A DNA stretch of 64,000 nucleotides, from assembly GCA_025331445.1 (NCBI GenBank), contig JAIWNE010000007.1, forward strand, positions 124,001 through 188,000, given 5' to 3'. Below, in pieces: positions 51,834 to 64,000 of the stretch. The notes beneath the pieces are model-generated. The model ran no database searches. It had not been told where the DNA came from and saw only the letters and a program-made list of their open reading frames with translations. Within the stretch, counting starts at the first letter, position 1, and each line of letters begins with the position of its first letter. This DNA comes from Blakeslea trispora (Eukaryota > Mucoromycota > Mucoromycetes > Mucorales > Choanephoraceae). Both the position numbers and the translations under genes were made by a program.

Positions 51834-54819
51834 ATGAGTTCTGAAACGGAACCAAATCCTCAGCAAGAAACGCAAAATCAATCTCCACCTGTTTGGAAAA
51901 GGTCATGCTTTGATGAAGCCTATTTAGAAGATGGACCATTATTCAGGGCTACCATTAAGCAACTCGAGGATCGAACAGTAAATCTTAGAGCCTCTTTGAA
52001 GCGTATCATCAAAACAGCTACTGCCTCACTTGAAGTACAAAGCCAATTAAATCATACAGACGAAGCTTATTTTAGCGCCCTAAGTGATACACCTTGTGTT
52101 GGGCCCTTTATGACTCAATATCTATCAGATACATATACGGCTATTCAAGAAGAACGTCTACGGCTGGAACAATCGCTATCGAATCAACTGATAGAGCCCT
52201 TGAAGAAATTGTACGAAGATGAGATAAAAGCTGCTGATGTTCGAAAACGGCAATTTGAAGAAGAAAGCAGAGAATACTATCAATCATTGGCTAAATATCT
52301 AAAGTACAGCAACAAGACAAGCGATGATCAACAGATTAAGAAATCTAAATTCGATCTAGCTCGCTTTGACTATCTCAACTTCTTGCTTAATCTGCATGGT
52401 GGAAAGAAAGAAAACGAAATTTTGTTTTGCATTGCGGACCATACAGTTCGGCAGGTCAATTATTTTGGAGCCATCGCCAGCAAGACAGATATAGAAAAAA
52501 AGGGATTGAGTGAAGTATTTCTGAAGATCACCAATGATTCACATGAGCAAGAATTAGCAGCACAAGAAAGAGAGAAGAAAAGAGAGGCCTTGGTGGCCCG
52601 GTGTAGCTTCAACGTCGATCAAGAAAAGGCAAAATTCCTGAATGAAGAAGTCACAGTAGAGGAAATCATAGCCGAAAGTTCAACTAAATATACGTTGGAT
52701 ACTACAGAATCACAAGAGAATCTACTGAAGAACATTCGAGACATCATTCATACATCTTCTGTTGTGGTGGAAGGCAGGAGAAAAGAAGGTTTTTTGTTTA
52801 CGACAGCAAAACCATTTAAGAGTACAGGCGCCTTTGATGTCACTCAAAATGCAGTTACATGGCGCAAGTAAGTAAACAAGATAATACACTTTTTTTAAGG
52901 ATGGAGATTTGAAATAACCGCCTACTCTTCCCTTATTCAAGGTATTGGTGCGTCCTTAGTAATGGTCAACTACATGAATATTCAAATTGGAAAAAGCAAC
53001 TTGAACCTCATATTGACCCTATCAACCTTACATTGGCCACTGTCCGAAAAGCACGTCACTCAGAACGTCGATTCTGTTTTGAAGTCATCACACCTCATCT
53101 TCGCCGTGTCTATCAGGCTACATCAGATGAAGAAGCACAGAGCTGGATTGGCACCATCAACAACTCCATCAAGGGTGTCTTGAGTGGCACCGGCAGTGCT
53201 GTCAACCTATTGGAATTAAGTAATCAAATACCTGTTGCACCCATCATGCCTAGACGTCACAGAAGATCCATCAGTGGGGCATTTAGATCAGGACTAGCCG
53301 CTGTTACAGGTACTACTACTTCTACTTCTACTAGTCATATTGGGTCTCTTAATGTAGTCGTCTCACCAAGTAAATCAACCCCAGTGAAATTAAAAAAGGG
53401 GATTCTATCAGATGAAACTAAAACTGAGATGCCTTTGCCACCTGTACCTCCTCCAAAGGCTAGCTCGGCTCTTCACTTGCCCTTGACAGGATCCAGTCTG
53501 TCTCTTTCACAGACACCTGTAGGTTCGACTATAAGTATACCTTTAAGTGGAGGAGGGGTACCCAAGTTACCTTCTGCCAGACCTACCTCAAGTCTGTTTG
53601 ATCATCTCGATTCCTCTTTCTCAGCACCGATCCAAACCGATCGAAACCGTTGGTCTGGGTTTAGTATCGGAAGTTTTAGCTTTGATAGAAAGGATAGGGA
53701 TAATGGAAGTGTCAAGAGTGTGCCGTATAGTGCTAGTCATCTGAATCATTTTACTCCAGCCGTTGATTTAGAAGTCAATGTAAAACTATTGCCTATCTTG
53801 AAGCAAGATCCCTCTAATCTTCATTGTGTTGACTGTAATGCAAAAAATCCCGAGTGGTGTTCATTGAATTTAGGTGTCTTACTTTGTATAGGTAAAAAAA
53901 AAAAGAAAGGTCTGTTATTGTGTTTGATATTAAACTAGCTCTCTCTCTCTTAAATATAGAATGTTCTGGTATCCATCGTGGTCTTGGTACACATGTTTCC
54001 AAAGTTCGTTCATTGACTATGGATACTACTTCTTATACACTCGACATGATTGAGTTATTGAAATCCATCGGTAATGCTAGAGCTAATGATATCTGGGACG
54101 TGCGTATCAGTAAAAAGGAAAGCAGAAAAGACGCAAGTATATCACGTCCAGGCCCTTACGAATCACGTACTGCCAAGATGGCCTATATTCGGGCTAAATA
54201 TGTGAATCGTCAATTCGTGCAAGAACATGATCCTCAGATAGACCCCAACCAACTTCTGTTTGATGCTATCGATACGGATGATATTCCAAAAGCCCTTTCT
54301 GCCCTAGCATCTGGTGCGGATGTCAACTCGATGCGCCCAAAGCAGAACAAACAAGCCATGATGAAAGAACGAACCACATCACTACCCAAGCACCAAGATG
54401 CAGACTACATGCCTCAATATGCCCTTTGTTGTGCCTTGTTCCGTAGTCGATTAGTAGCAGAGGATCATGAACTGTTTCCTATTAGTCAGAGCTCTAATGC
54501 AGTATCTGAACTTGAATTAGATGGAAGCTCTGCCGAGTCTTCTATCTCAACTACCCACTCTTCTCTCAAACGTATCTTCCCCATGGCCGAATTACTATTA
54601 CAACACAATGCAGACACGAGTGTGATACATGCCGATTTCGTGTTGGATGATCAGGCACTCGCCTATATCAATGCAAAAATGACTGCAAGAGGCCAGTCCA
54701 AGATTATCAGATCGAGCCCTACAGAAAAACAACATCATGTAGAAGAAGGGGCAGCCGCTATGTTTGCACGAGTTTCGCATCATTCATCGACTATAAGCGT
54801 AGCAACTCAAAAGCATTAG
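51834..54819 (+). CDS. BAR-PH-ArfGAP protein (ACAP/centaurin-beta type)
   Basis: Three exons (51834-52867, 52942-53891, 53960-54819) give about 947 residues. Residues 25-265 form a BAR-like coiled-coil region (SCFDEAYLEDGPLFRATIKQ, KSKFDLARFDYLNFLLNLHG). A PH domain (about 315-440) has KEGFLFTT, YWCVLSNGQLHEY and SDEEAQSWIGTINNSI. A Ser/Pro-rich linker follows. The ArfGAP zinc finger is CVDCNAKNPEWCSLNLGVLL with the Cys pair in CIECSGIHRGLGTHVSKVRS, including the catalytic Arg. A degenerate ankyrin-type end follows (DIPKALSALASGADVN, ELLLQHNADTSV). The family binds curved phosphoinositide membranes and triggers GTP hydrolysis on Arf in vesicle traffic and endosome recycling. Both splice junctions fall within conserved motifs and rebuild them. 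Confidence 0.93.
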
Positions 54820-55028
54820 ATAATCTTATTATACCACTAGAAAAAGAAAGTTATCTCCACCTATTCTTATTTTCGACTTTTTTTTTTCTTTTAATACAAT
54901 ACAATTCATACATCAAACGACATATCAAATAAAAAATGGCCTGCTACTTAATAACAACGCATAATAAAAGGCTAACTATCAAAGCAGACTTTTGATTTAT
55001 TTTATCTATTTTTTATCTCTCTCTCCTT

Positions 55029-57376
<2,348 letters not shown>

Positions 57377-57849
57377 TGTATTGCGGGTGTGTGTGTATGG
57401 AGACTAATAAATAAGGGTGAGTATAAGAAAGCGAGAATAAAGGCAAGTATTACAAGTGGTTTTTATTAAGAAAAAAAAGAACTGGGTTTTAACTTTTTTT
57501 TTACTATGCTATTGATTAGACGCGTTAAAAATGTCATTTTTTCGCGTTTTGTTTCCAAAATCTTAAATTTACCAAAGCACAATAAAGCAGTTGCTGATAA
57601 ACAAAAGGAAATAGTGAGGAGGGTTTGTATCCAATATAACGTACTATCTTTACATCTCTCGTAGTATGATTCGATATATTTAAACTGTTTTCCAGGAGAA
57701 GAGAGAGAAAAAGAAGCAATACGAAAAGACCCTTCTCTTGTTTTTTTAACCGAAAATACTAAGCGAGCAAGTCTTTTATTTTTTTTTTTTGAAGTTACGC
57801 ATATGACACTTTTTTTTTTCTTTATATACAACATTAAATAATAATAAAA
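57377..57849. promoter_or_regulatory. Shared promoter of CDC7 and ATRIP-like genes with MCB/E2F-like boxes
   Basis: 473 bp between two divergent starts. ACGCGT (MluI cell-cycle box core, bound by MBF) lies at 57520-57525, 144 bp from the Cdc7 ATG and 325 bp from the ATRIP-like ATG. A second site, TTTCGCGTTTT at about 57540-57550, fits an E2F/MBF-like core (TTTCGCG). Both downstream products act in S phase. Function is inferred from motif and context. Confidence 0.6.
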
Positions 57850-60098
57850 ATGACAGACATGGAACTAGATGACGATGAGTTTGATAACTTGGATTTAGAC
57901 GATCTCATTAAGCTTGAAGAAGAAGCAGTTGTAGCTGATCATATACTCATGCCAGATCGTTCAACACTGCCGCCTTCCAATATGTCCATTGTTACCTCTG
58001 AAGTAATAAAAAAACAAAAAAGAAAGAAAAAGATGAAAATAAAAATAGCTTTCATTTATCAAATTAAATGATAGGTCAATGGGCATGATATACATTTAGA
58101 GTCTGAATTAAGGAATTTAAAGCATGAGCTGAATCGAATGCAGCGAAAACTTCAAGAACAAGATGAAGCAGTCCAGAGAAAAGTAAGGAAATATCAAGAA
58201 ATAAAGGCATTCTCTGACTAAAGAAAACAATAGGATCAAGAAATTGTTGGTTTAAAACAACGATTATCCTTGTTGAGCCTCAAGACAGCACCAGAAAACC
58301 GTACTTTCCTTGCTCAGAAACCGATGCCCAAAAAACCATCCAAGAGGCATGTGGATACACAAATAGACATAAACACAATGAAGCGTACTAGAATAGGTTC
58401 TTCATCATCTCCTGTTACTAGCTCTATACCAATCACATCTAAAGCCATCATACCCTCAGCTACACCTGCTACATTAGCTCCATCTTCAAAGGCCGTCATT
58501 CAAAGCAATCAGGAAGACAATGTGAGTGAATGGATAAGAAAAGAAAGTTAAATTTGAATTACTCTTCTAAGGTTCTTTACAATTAGATGAAACTATTAAG
58601 AATACTTTACTATGACATACTTTACGAACGAAAGAAACCATCTCATGTCATCACTCAAGAAGCCAAATTATGGCTAGCCTCTGCCACTCGAATTCAACTG
58701 ACAGACGAATTCATCTTGAAATTAATTCCCAAGTCAGCCAATCTATCCATGGACCAATACGGACCCTTGATTCATGAAATCAAAGGAATTCTGTTGGAAA
58801 CCAGTCCACCATGCTTCACACTGCATGCCCTTATGCATCAAATCAACCTTTGCCTGTCTCTCTCAAACAAACATCGGCTTCATTCAGCTGTCAAGAACTT
58901 AGTAACTGCTATCTATCGGCTCTTGGAACAGTTTCCTTCCACCATACGCATCCTTTATCTGGATCTCGTCAATGCACCTTCCTCATCTCTTATCTATACA
59001 TTAGCAGACACACTCAGCCTCATTGGATTCGAAAATCATCTTACTCATGCAATTTCTGCCTACTCTAATCATCCAACCACCATTTCTGAAATGAAACAGT
59101 TAAGAAGGCAATACGATTCTTCCTTCTCGGAGATTGCAGATCAATTGAAGACGCGAAGAGCATCCGATGAATCGTATCACAGCACACTTTTTATTTTGGA
59201 TATATTTCAACATATCAACCGAAATTATCAAAAATCATTGTAATTTTAAGATACCATGGCAATCTGTCCTTTTTTTTAATTCATATACAAATAGGTTTGA
59301 TTTTCTAATGACTAATGAAGCCTTCTTGAATCTTCTTTCACCGGACATACCTTTCGAGATTTTGATCAGAGCTTTGTCCATCCTTTATATGAATTTCAAG
59401 AAAAGTCAGTTTTCTATTGACATAATTAGAGAGGAAGATAAGCTCTTGAGTTTGGCACAAAAGCTGTTTGCTTCATTGGATTTAGAAAGTACACATATAG
59501 GCAAAGAAAAGGTACGTACACACATACACAAAGAAAAAGCAGAGTGATAGAGACTCATTGTATATACATAAGCTTTATGAACTGCATATAAATGTTCTTC
59601 AAGTATTACGCCAGCTGTGTAAAGCAGATTTACCTTCACTAACTGCTTTAGTGATTCAAAGAGAGGTATTCTAATTCCATCGTATTGTTTGTGTTTGGTT
59701 CATTGATAGTCCCTCTCCCTTTCTATTTAGACTTATAAGAAATCTATGGATCTGATGCGAACAGAAACTGTTGAAATGAAAAAGCTTTTAAAAAGAGCAG
59801 AAAAAAAGAAACAGTATGTCCTTTTATATACACACATACATGTAGGAATGGTACTAATGATAAGATGAATGATAGAGCTGAATTTATTGCAAAATGTTTT
59901 GATACATTGTACGTAGTTCTGAAATTGCACAAGGAAAATCTCTTTGAGTTCTATGAGCAGAATGAGACATACAACTTTGCCTGTATCAGCAAACTTGTCT
60001 TGTACATGTTTGAGCATATCTCAGAAAGTCACCGAGCATACATATATGTTGCAGCTGTAGAAAGGCTTCTAAACAAACATGTGCAAACAAGCGCATGA
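57850..60098 (+). CDS. ATRIP/Rad26-like DNA damage checkpoint protein
   Basis: Eight exons (57850-58002, 58075-58182, 58234-58521, 58587-59239, 59295-59511, 59573-59665, 59731-59813, 59846-60098) with GT-AG junctions give about 615 residues. The N-terminus MTDMELDDDEFDNLDLDDLI resembles the acidic RPA-binding start of ATRIP. A coiled coil follows (HLESELRNLKHELNRMQRKL to about residue 110). Then a basic linker with KKPSKRH and KRTRIG, and a helical C-terminal half. ATRIP brings ATR (Rad3/Mec1) to RPA-coated single-stranded DNA. No sequence signature is unique to ATRIP, so the call rests on domain order, length and the acidic start; pairing with Cdc7 fits. The junctions are each in frame, so the gene model is firmer than the name. 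Confidence 0.7.
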
Positions 60099-62054
60099 AG
60101 TTTAAAAAATAACCCGCTGCAACTATCCCACCCTTTCCTCCCACAACTTTGCTGCTTTACTGACAATGCAATAAAAGTCTGTTCATGTTTTTGCTTCTTG
60201 AAAAGCAAAATGACAGCTGGGTTCAGATTAATATGCATTCTTTTGTTTTAATATGTGATTCTTCTTTGTGTTGTGTAGGCGCGTAAATGTTAGCTCAATA
60301 AACCAAATTCATCTATGAAAAGCATTTGTGTTAAAGTGGAATTGCAATCGAACAGATTGCAATGGCATGTAGCTCATGCAAGGGATTGATTAACCCATGT
60401 TTTTCTCCTTGAAAGCTTTTTTTTGTCAACTTGAAAAACATTCTCTGCGATAAATACCTCTCATGATTGTATTCAAATTCATTCAAATGCAGAACATACA
60501 ATGAACAATTGTTGACCGTTGCTTTCTTAACTTCTTGCTTACTGACTGCTAGTTGAGTGGTGCAAGAGGAGATTACTCGAAAGGAAGTTACATTGTATCA
60601 TTGTCGTTTCTGTTATAGAATGAGACTATAGCATCCTACACCTAATCAAATCTGACTTGTAACTCTATAGTTATACATATGTATAGAGTAACACGGACAT
60701 CTGTGTATTGACAATTGTTGAATATGTTAGTATAGCGACCCCTGTGTATCATACAAACCTTCTTCAACTTTAGAAGTCTAATAAAGCTATACAAAAGTCT
60801 CAAAAAGTACTTACATATAGTCTTCATTCTAACAAAACCACAGGATACAACAGCTGCCTCTTTCAATCTCGTATGATTCATCCGGTTTTGTGTTGCACTG
60901 GTATAAATTCAAAAAAAAATTACATAATCAAACACTTTTCTTTTGAACAAATGACTTTACCTGGTAAAGCTTTCGGGCGGAAAATCTTTGCTCATAGCCT
61001 AGAATAAGATTTTATGGATCATTTATGCAAGAAAATTACTCAAAGAAAATAAGGTTTGGAACCCCGTATAGGTTGAGAGAAGCGCACTGACAAATGTCTT
61101 GATGCTATCACCAAGTACGCATGTAGGAAAACTTTTGATAAATCAGTATTTTTTTCAGATGCTTTGTCTTTCAATAAAATGAAGCCATTTGTCATACGGG
61201 AACTTTTGTACGTCATTAGAAAAAACTAGATAATCAAGGGGCTTGAGCACCAGTCTTTGTATAATCCAGATTCAGACTCCATTGACTAACTATGAAGAGC
61301 TCTTGAGCGGCGTGTATCGACCAGACGCTTAACTATTGAAAAAGTACTTGGAACTAAAAGACAGTTCCTTTTTTCACTCTGGTTGATGGCATGAAAGACA
61401 GATTATACACAGTTGCTAGTAGTATATGTGTTTGTCTTTATACGTATATACATTCAAAGTAAGCATCTTTCGCAATCAACGATAGGCAAAATCGAGCTGG
61501 ATTCAATGTTGTCTTGAATTACTAAGGTATCTTTAATATTGAGTTTCAATTATAGAAAATAATGGTTCAATTTTAATCGGGCAATGGTATAATTAGCGGG
61601 TGCTCAAATTCTATAGTTCTGCTGAAGTAAGAATACTAGTTGTACCTACAATTAAAAAATTTCAATACTCGAAATCATATACCCTAAGAATCAAATTTTT
61701 ATGAAACCACGCTTTATCTTATTTGTGCTATTGTTTCAACATCATTCATTTACTTTTTGTTTTCAAAATTAACAAATCAAATTCTGTTTTCCAAAAAAAA
61801 TTATGGAAATTATATGTCAGATTCAAGGTAATCAATTTAAAATGGTTAACTCCAAGAATTTTAGATCATAACTTTGACATCGCGCTAAATTTTTATTGCA
61901 CAAGACTCAAGTGAGCCACAGAACAAAAAGAATGATAGCGGTGTTGTCTACAAGCTTATTTGGATCGAGATCATCAAATTCAATTCTATTCTTTTTTTTC
62001 TATTACAATTGTTATCATTTATTCTTCATTTTGTACTCATCGACCTAAACTCTC
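60099..62054. other. Intergenic region, no gene recognised
   Basis: AT-rich, with short unconserved ORFs only. The last 100 bases precede the MscS-type gene start at 62055. No RNA gene recognised. Confidence 0.45.
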
Positions 62055-64000
62055 ATGTCAAGTACAGGAGAACTAAAGAGTAAGGATGCAAACAATATGC
62101 AGAAACCCAGTGAAATTGAGCACAATTATTCTTACTAGATCGTTCCAACCTTCATCCGAGTAATCAACAACTCGAACAGAGGACAATAGATTATACGACA
62201 GATACAACGACTGCATTGGAAGGGGAGGAGAAGACAGGAACTAGTACTCAACCCTCTTCAGATGATGGTAATACAAGTGCTAGTGAGGAGTTTGACTGGG
62301 AAGAAGATGATCCAGAAGACAAGAGAGATAACGAGGAAACAGTAAGTAAACCTAGAAAATCGTTTACTTTCTTCTTCCTCTCTCGTAAATCTTCTTTGAT
62401 TTCATGGATTATTTTCATTTTCCTGACACTTGCCTCCATTGCTGTTTGTGTTGTCATCTTTGTGAAAGTAAAACCACAAACAGACCCTACCCTTACCTCT
62501 TATAATTTGGCTCTTTGGTTTACATTCGTCGCTTTTATGTTCTGTATTTCTTTCATCACCCAATGTGCTGTTGAATTTATTCCTTGGATTATAAAAAACT
62601 TTGCAGGTTTCTTGTTTTCAAGACAAGATGAAGTTTTGAGAGCTCGCTTGTCGGTAATGTATCATCTAAATATGAAAGATAAAGTAATCTCATTTTAAGT
62701 AACATGATTTCAATGTTTTAGTATTATATGGCTCTACGTTTGTATATAAAGCTAGTAGGCATTGGTGCCTGGGCCTGGGGTTCTTGGGCCTTTTTACGTT
62801 GGCACATTCAAAGCCCAGAAAATGGTCAATTGCCTCCTTATGTATCTACCCTTGAAAGAGTAATGGAGATTCTTTTTTTACTTGCATTGTTTCTTTTCGT
62901 TGAAAAGTTTATTCTGCAATTGATCGTTACCTCATTTCACAAAAAGGCCTACGGCGATCGCCTTGAAAAGAATGAACGCGCGCTCCGTACGTTGGACAAA
63001 TTGAAACGCGTTAAGCGAACAATGCCTCAAGATTTTTTGTTGAAGCGAATCAAAAGAAACAAGCAGCGCACAAACACCAAAGTGTATCAAGCTGACACAG
63101 AAGAAACTTCTAGTAAAAACAAATTCAAACCCATTATCAACACCAATCCTGGAACGCCTGTTAGTGAAGAGGTATCTTCAACTAGACAAAACGTCACTTT
63201 CCCTCCTACTCATAGCATGGACACTCTGATTCCTATTCCTCCCTTGGGCGAAAGAAAACTCTCGCGCAAACTGACAGACGAAAGATCTATAGAAGACGAA
63301 ATCAAGCATGAACAAGAAGAAAAGAAGAAACGAAATTATCTTGCTAGAATGCGACAAAAAGTAAAACAACGTCATCATCGCCAGACGATAGAACAAGAAA
63401 ATGAGATAGCGAATGAAAGAGATGAAGCCACAACTGAGCGTCATTTGGAAAACTTTGAAAAGACTCAGCAACCACGTCGTCCAAATAACAAGAGAATGAA
63501 TACTGGCCTCTCTGGATTTAGCTCAAACAACAGTAGTATATTGGATGCTGCCTTTTTCAACAGTTGGAATATCAAGGGTGGCTACAATCGATTGTTCAAA
63601 GAATCCGTCTTGCAACAGGACCCTATTCGACAAGCCAAAGTCTTGGCTCGAGATATCTACCATAACGTCATGGGCAATAACCCTGTACGCCATTATCTGA
63701 TTGAGTCTGATCTTTATGACTTTTTCCGAACCATTAACGAGGCAAGAGAAGCCTTTCAGTTGTTTGATATTGATACAAATGGTGACATTAGCAAACGCGA
63801 ATTGCGTGCTGGCTGTATCCGAATCTATCGGGAGCGCAAGGATTTAGCTCGATCTATGCGCGATATGTCTCAAGTCACAGGTACATTAGATATCATTTTG
63901 TTGGTTGTCTTTGCTTGTATTTGGGCTGTTGTTGTTATGGCTGTCTTTGGCGTCAATGTAGCTACTCAATTGACTCCTTTATGGAGTGCCTTTATTGCTG
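62055..64000 (+). CDS. EF-hand MscS-type mechanosensitive channel (Msy1/Msy2 type), 3' end beyond window
   Basis: Exons 62055-62079, 62139-62653 and 62722 onward; exon 1 is only 25 nt (MSSTGELK plus one base). The N-terminus is acidic. Transmembrane segments follow: SWIIFIFLTLASIAVCVVIF, LALWFTFVAFMFCISFITQ, then after the second intron KLVGIGAWAWGSWAFL and VMEILFLLALFLFVEKF. A long charged cytosolic loop leads to an EF-hand (FDIDTNGDISKREL) and another membrane segment (LDIILLVVFACIWAVVVMAV), where the window stops. EF-hand plus MscS is the layout of fungal and plant MSL channels. In fission yeast, Msy1 and Msy2 sit in the ER and control calcium and volume under hypo-osmotic shock. The MscS pore domain should follow directly. 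Confidence 0.9.

Overview
The window looks like nuclear DNA of a zygomycete-type fungus, most likely Mucoromycota/Mucorales. The evidence is AT-rich intergenic DNA, genes with many short introns (about 48-95 bp, with branch points such as CTAAC and CTAAT), and a mobile-element mix of DIRS, Crypton, Helitron, Helentron, LINE and Ty3/gypsy. All gene models are read from splice signals and protein-family knowledge. No database search was possible.

Region 1 (1-15.1 kb) is ordinary gene space. It holds the 5' end of a p21-activated kinase (minus), a universal stress protein (plus), NAP1 histone chaperone (minus), a decayed Tc1/mariner transposase fragment, ribosomal protein RPL24 (minus), a cytochrome P450 (minus), an 81-residue CENP-X/MHF2 histone-fold protein (plus) and a proline-rich coiled-coil protein of unknown function (minus). 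Two introns here look like GC-AG introns (PAK and MHF2). RPL24 appears to need a one-nucleotide exon.

Region 2 (16.7-49.5 kb) is a mobile-element island. It is bracketed on the left and centre by two inverted copies (16.73-19.35 kb and 35.69-38.40 kb) of a unit that carries an eight-exon gene. The C-terminus of that gene has the residue pattern of a PD-(D/E)XK nuclease. The right copy is intact with a TATA box and ATG. The left copy lost promoter and start codon through a deletion between 9-bp direct repeats. The copies are almost identical except for a roughly 140-bp patch in exon 2 full of amino-acid-changing differences. Between them lie two foldback MITEs, an L1-like LINE (broken), an apparently intact Crypton-type tyrosine recombinase, a 5'-truncated Helentron helicase-endonuclease, and a Ty3/gypsy remnant split by a TA-flanked MITE. 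Beyond the right copy is a decayed Helitron (39.3-49.5 kb). Its helicase is split by a DIRS element with 31-bp inverted ends, and the DIRS reverse transcriptase is itself split by a solo LTR with a 5-bp target duplication.

Region 3 (49.5-64 kb) is gene space again: a BAR-PH-ArfGAP protein (plus), then a head-to-head pair, Cdc7 kinase (minus) and an ATRIP/Rad26-like checkpoint protein (plus), sharing a 473-bp promoter that contains an MCB-type ACGCGT box and a TTTCGCG box. Last is the 5' part of an EF-hand MscS-type channel (plus), cut by the window end.

The best candidates for something undescribed are the duplicated PD-(D/E)XK-like gene with its variable N-terminal patch, and the one-nucleotide exon in RPL24.
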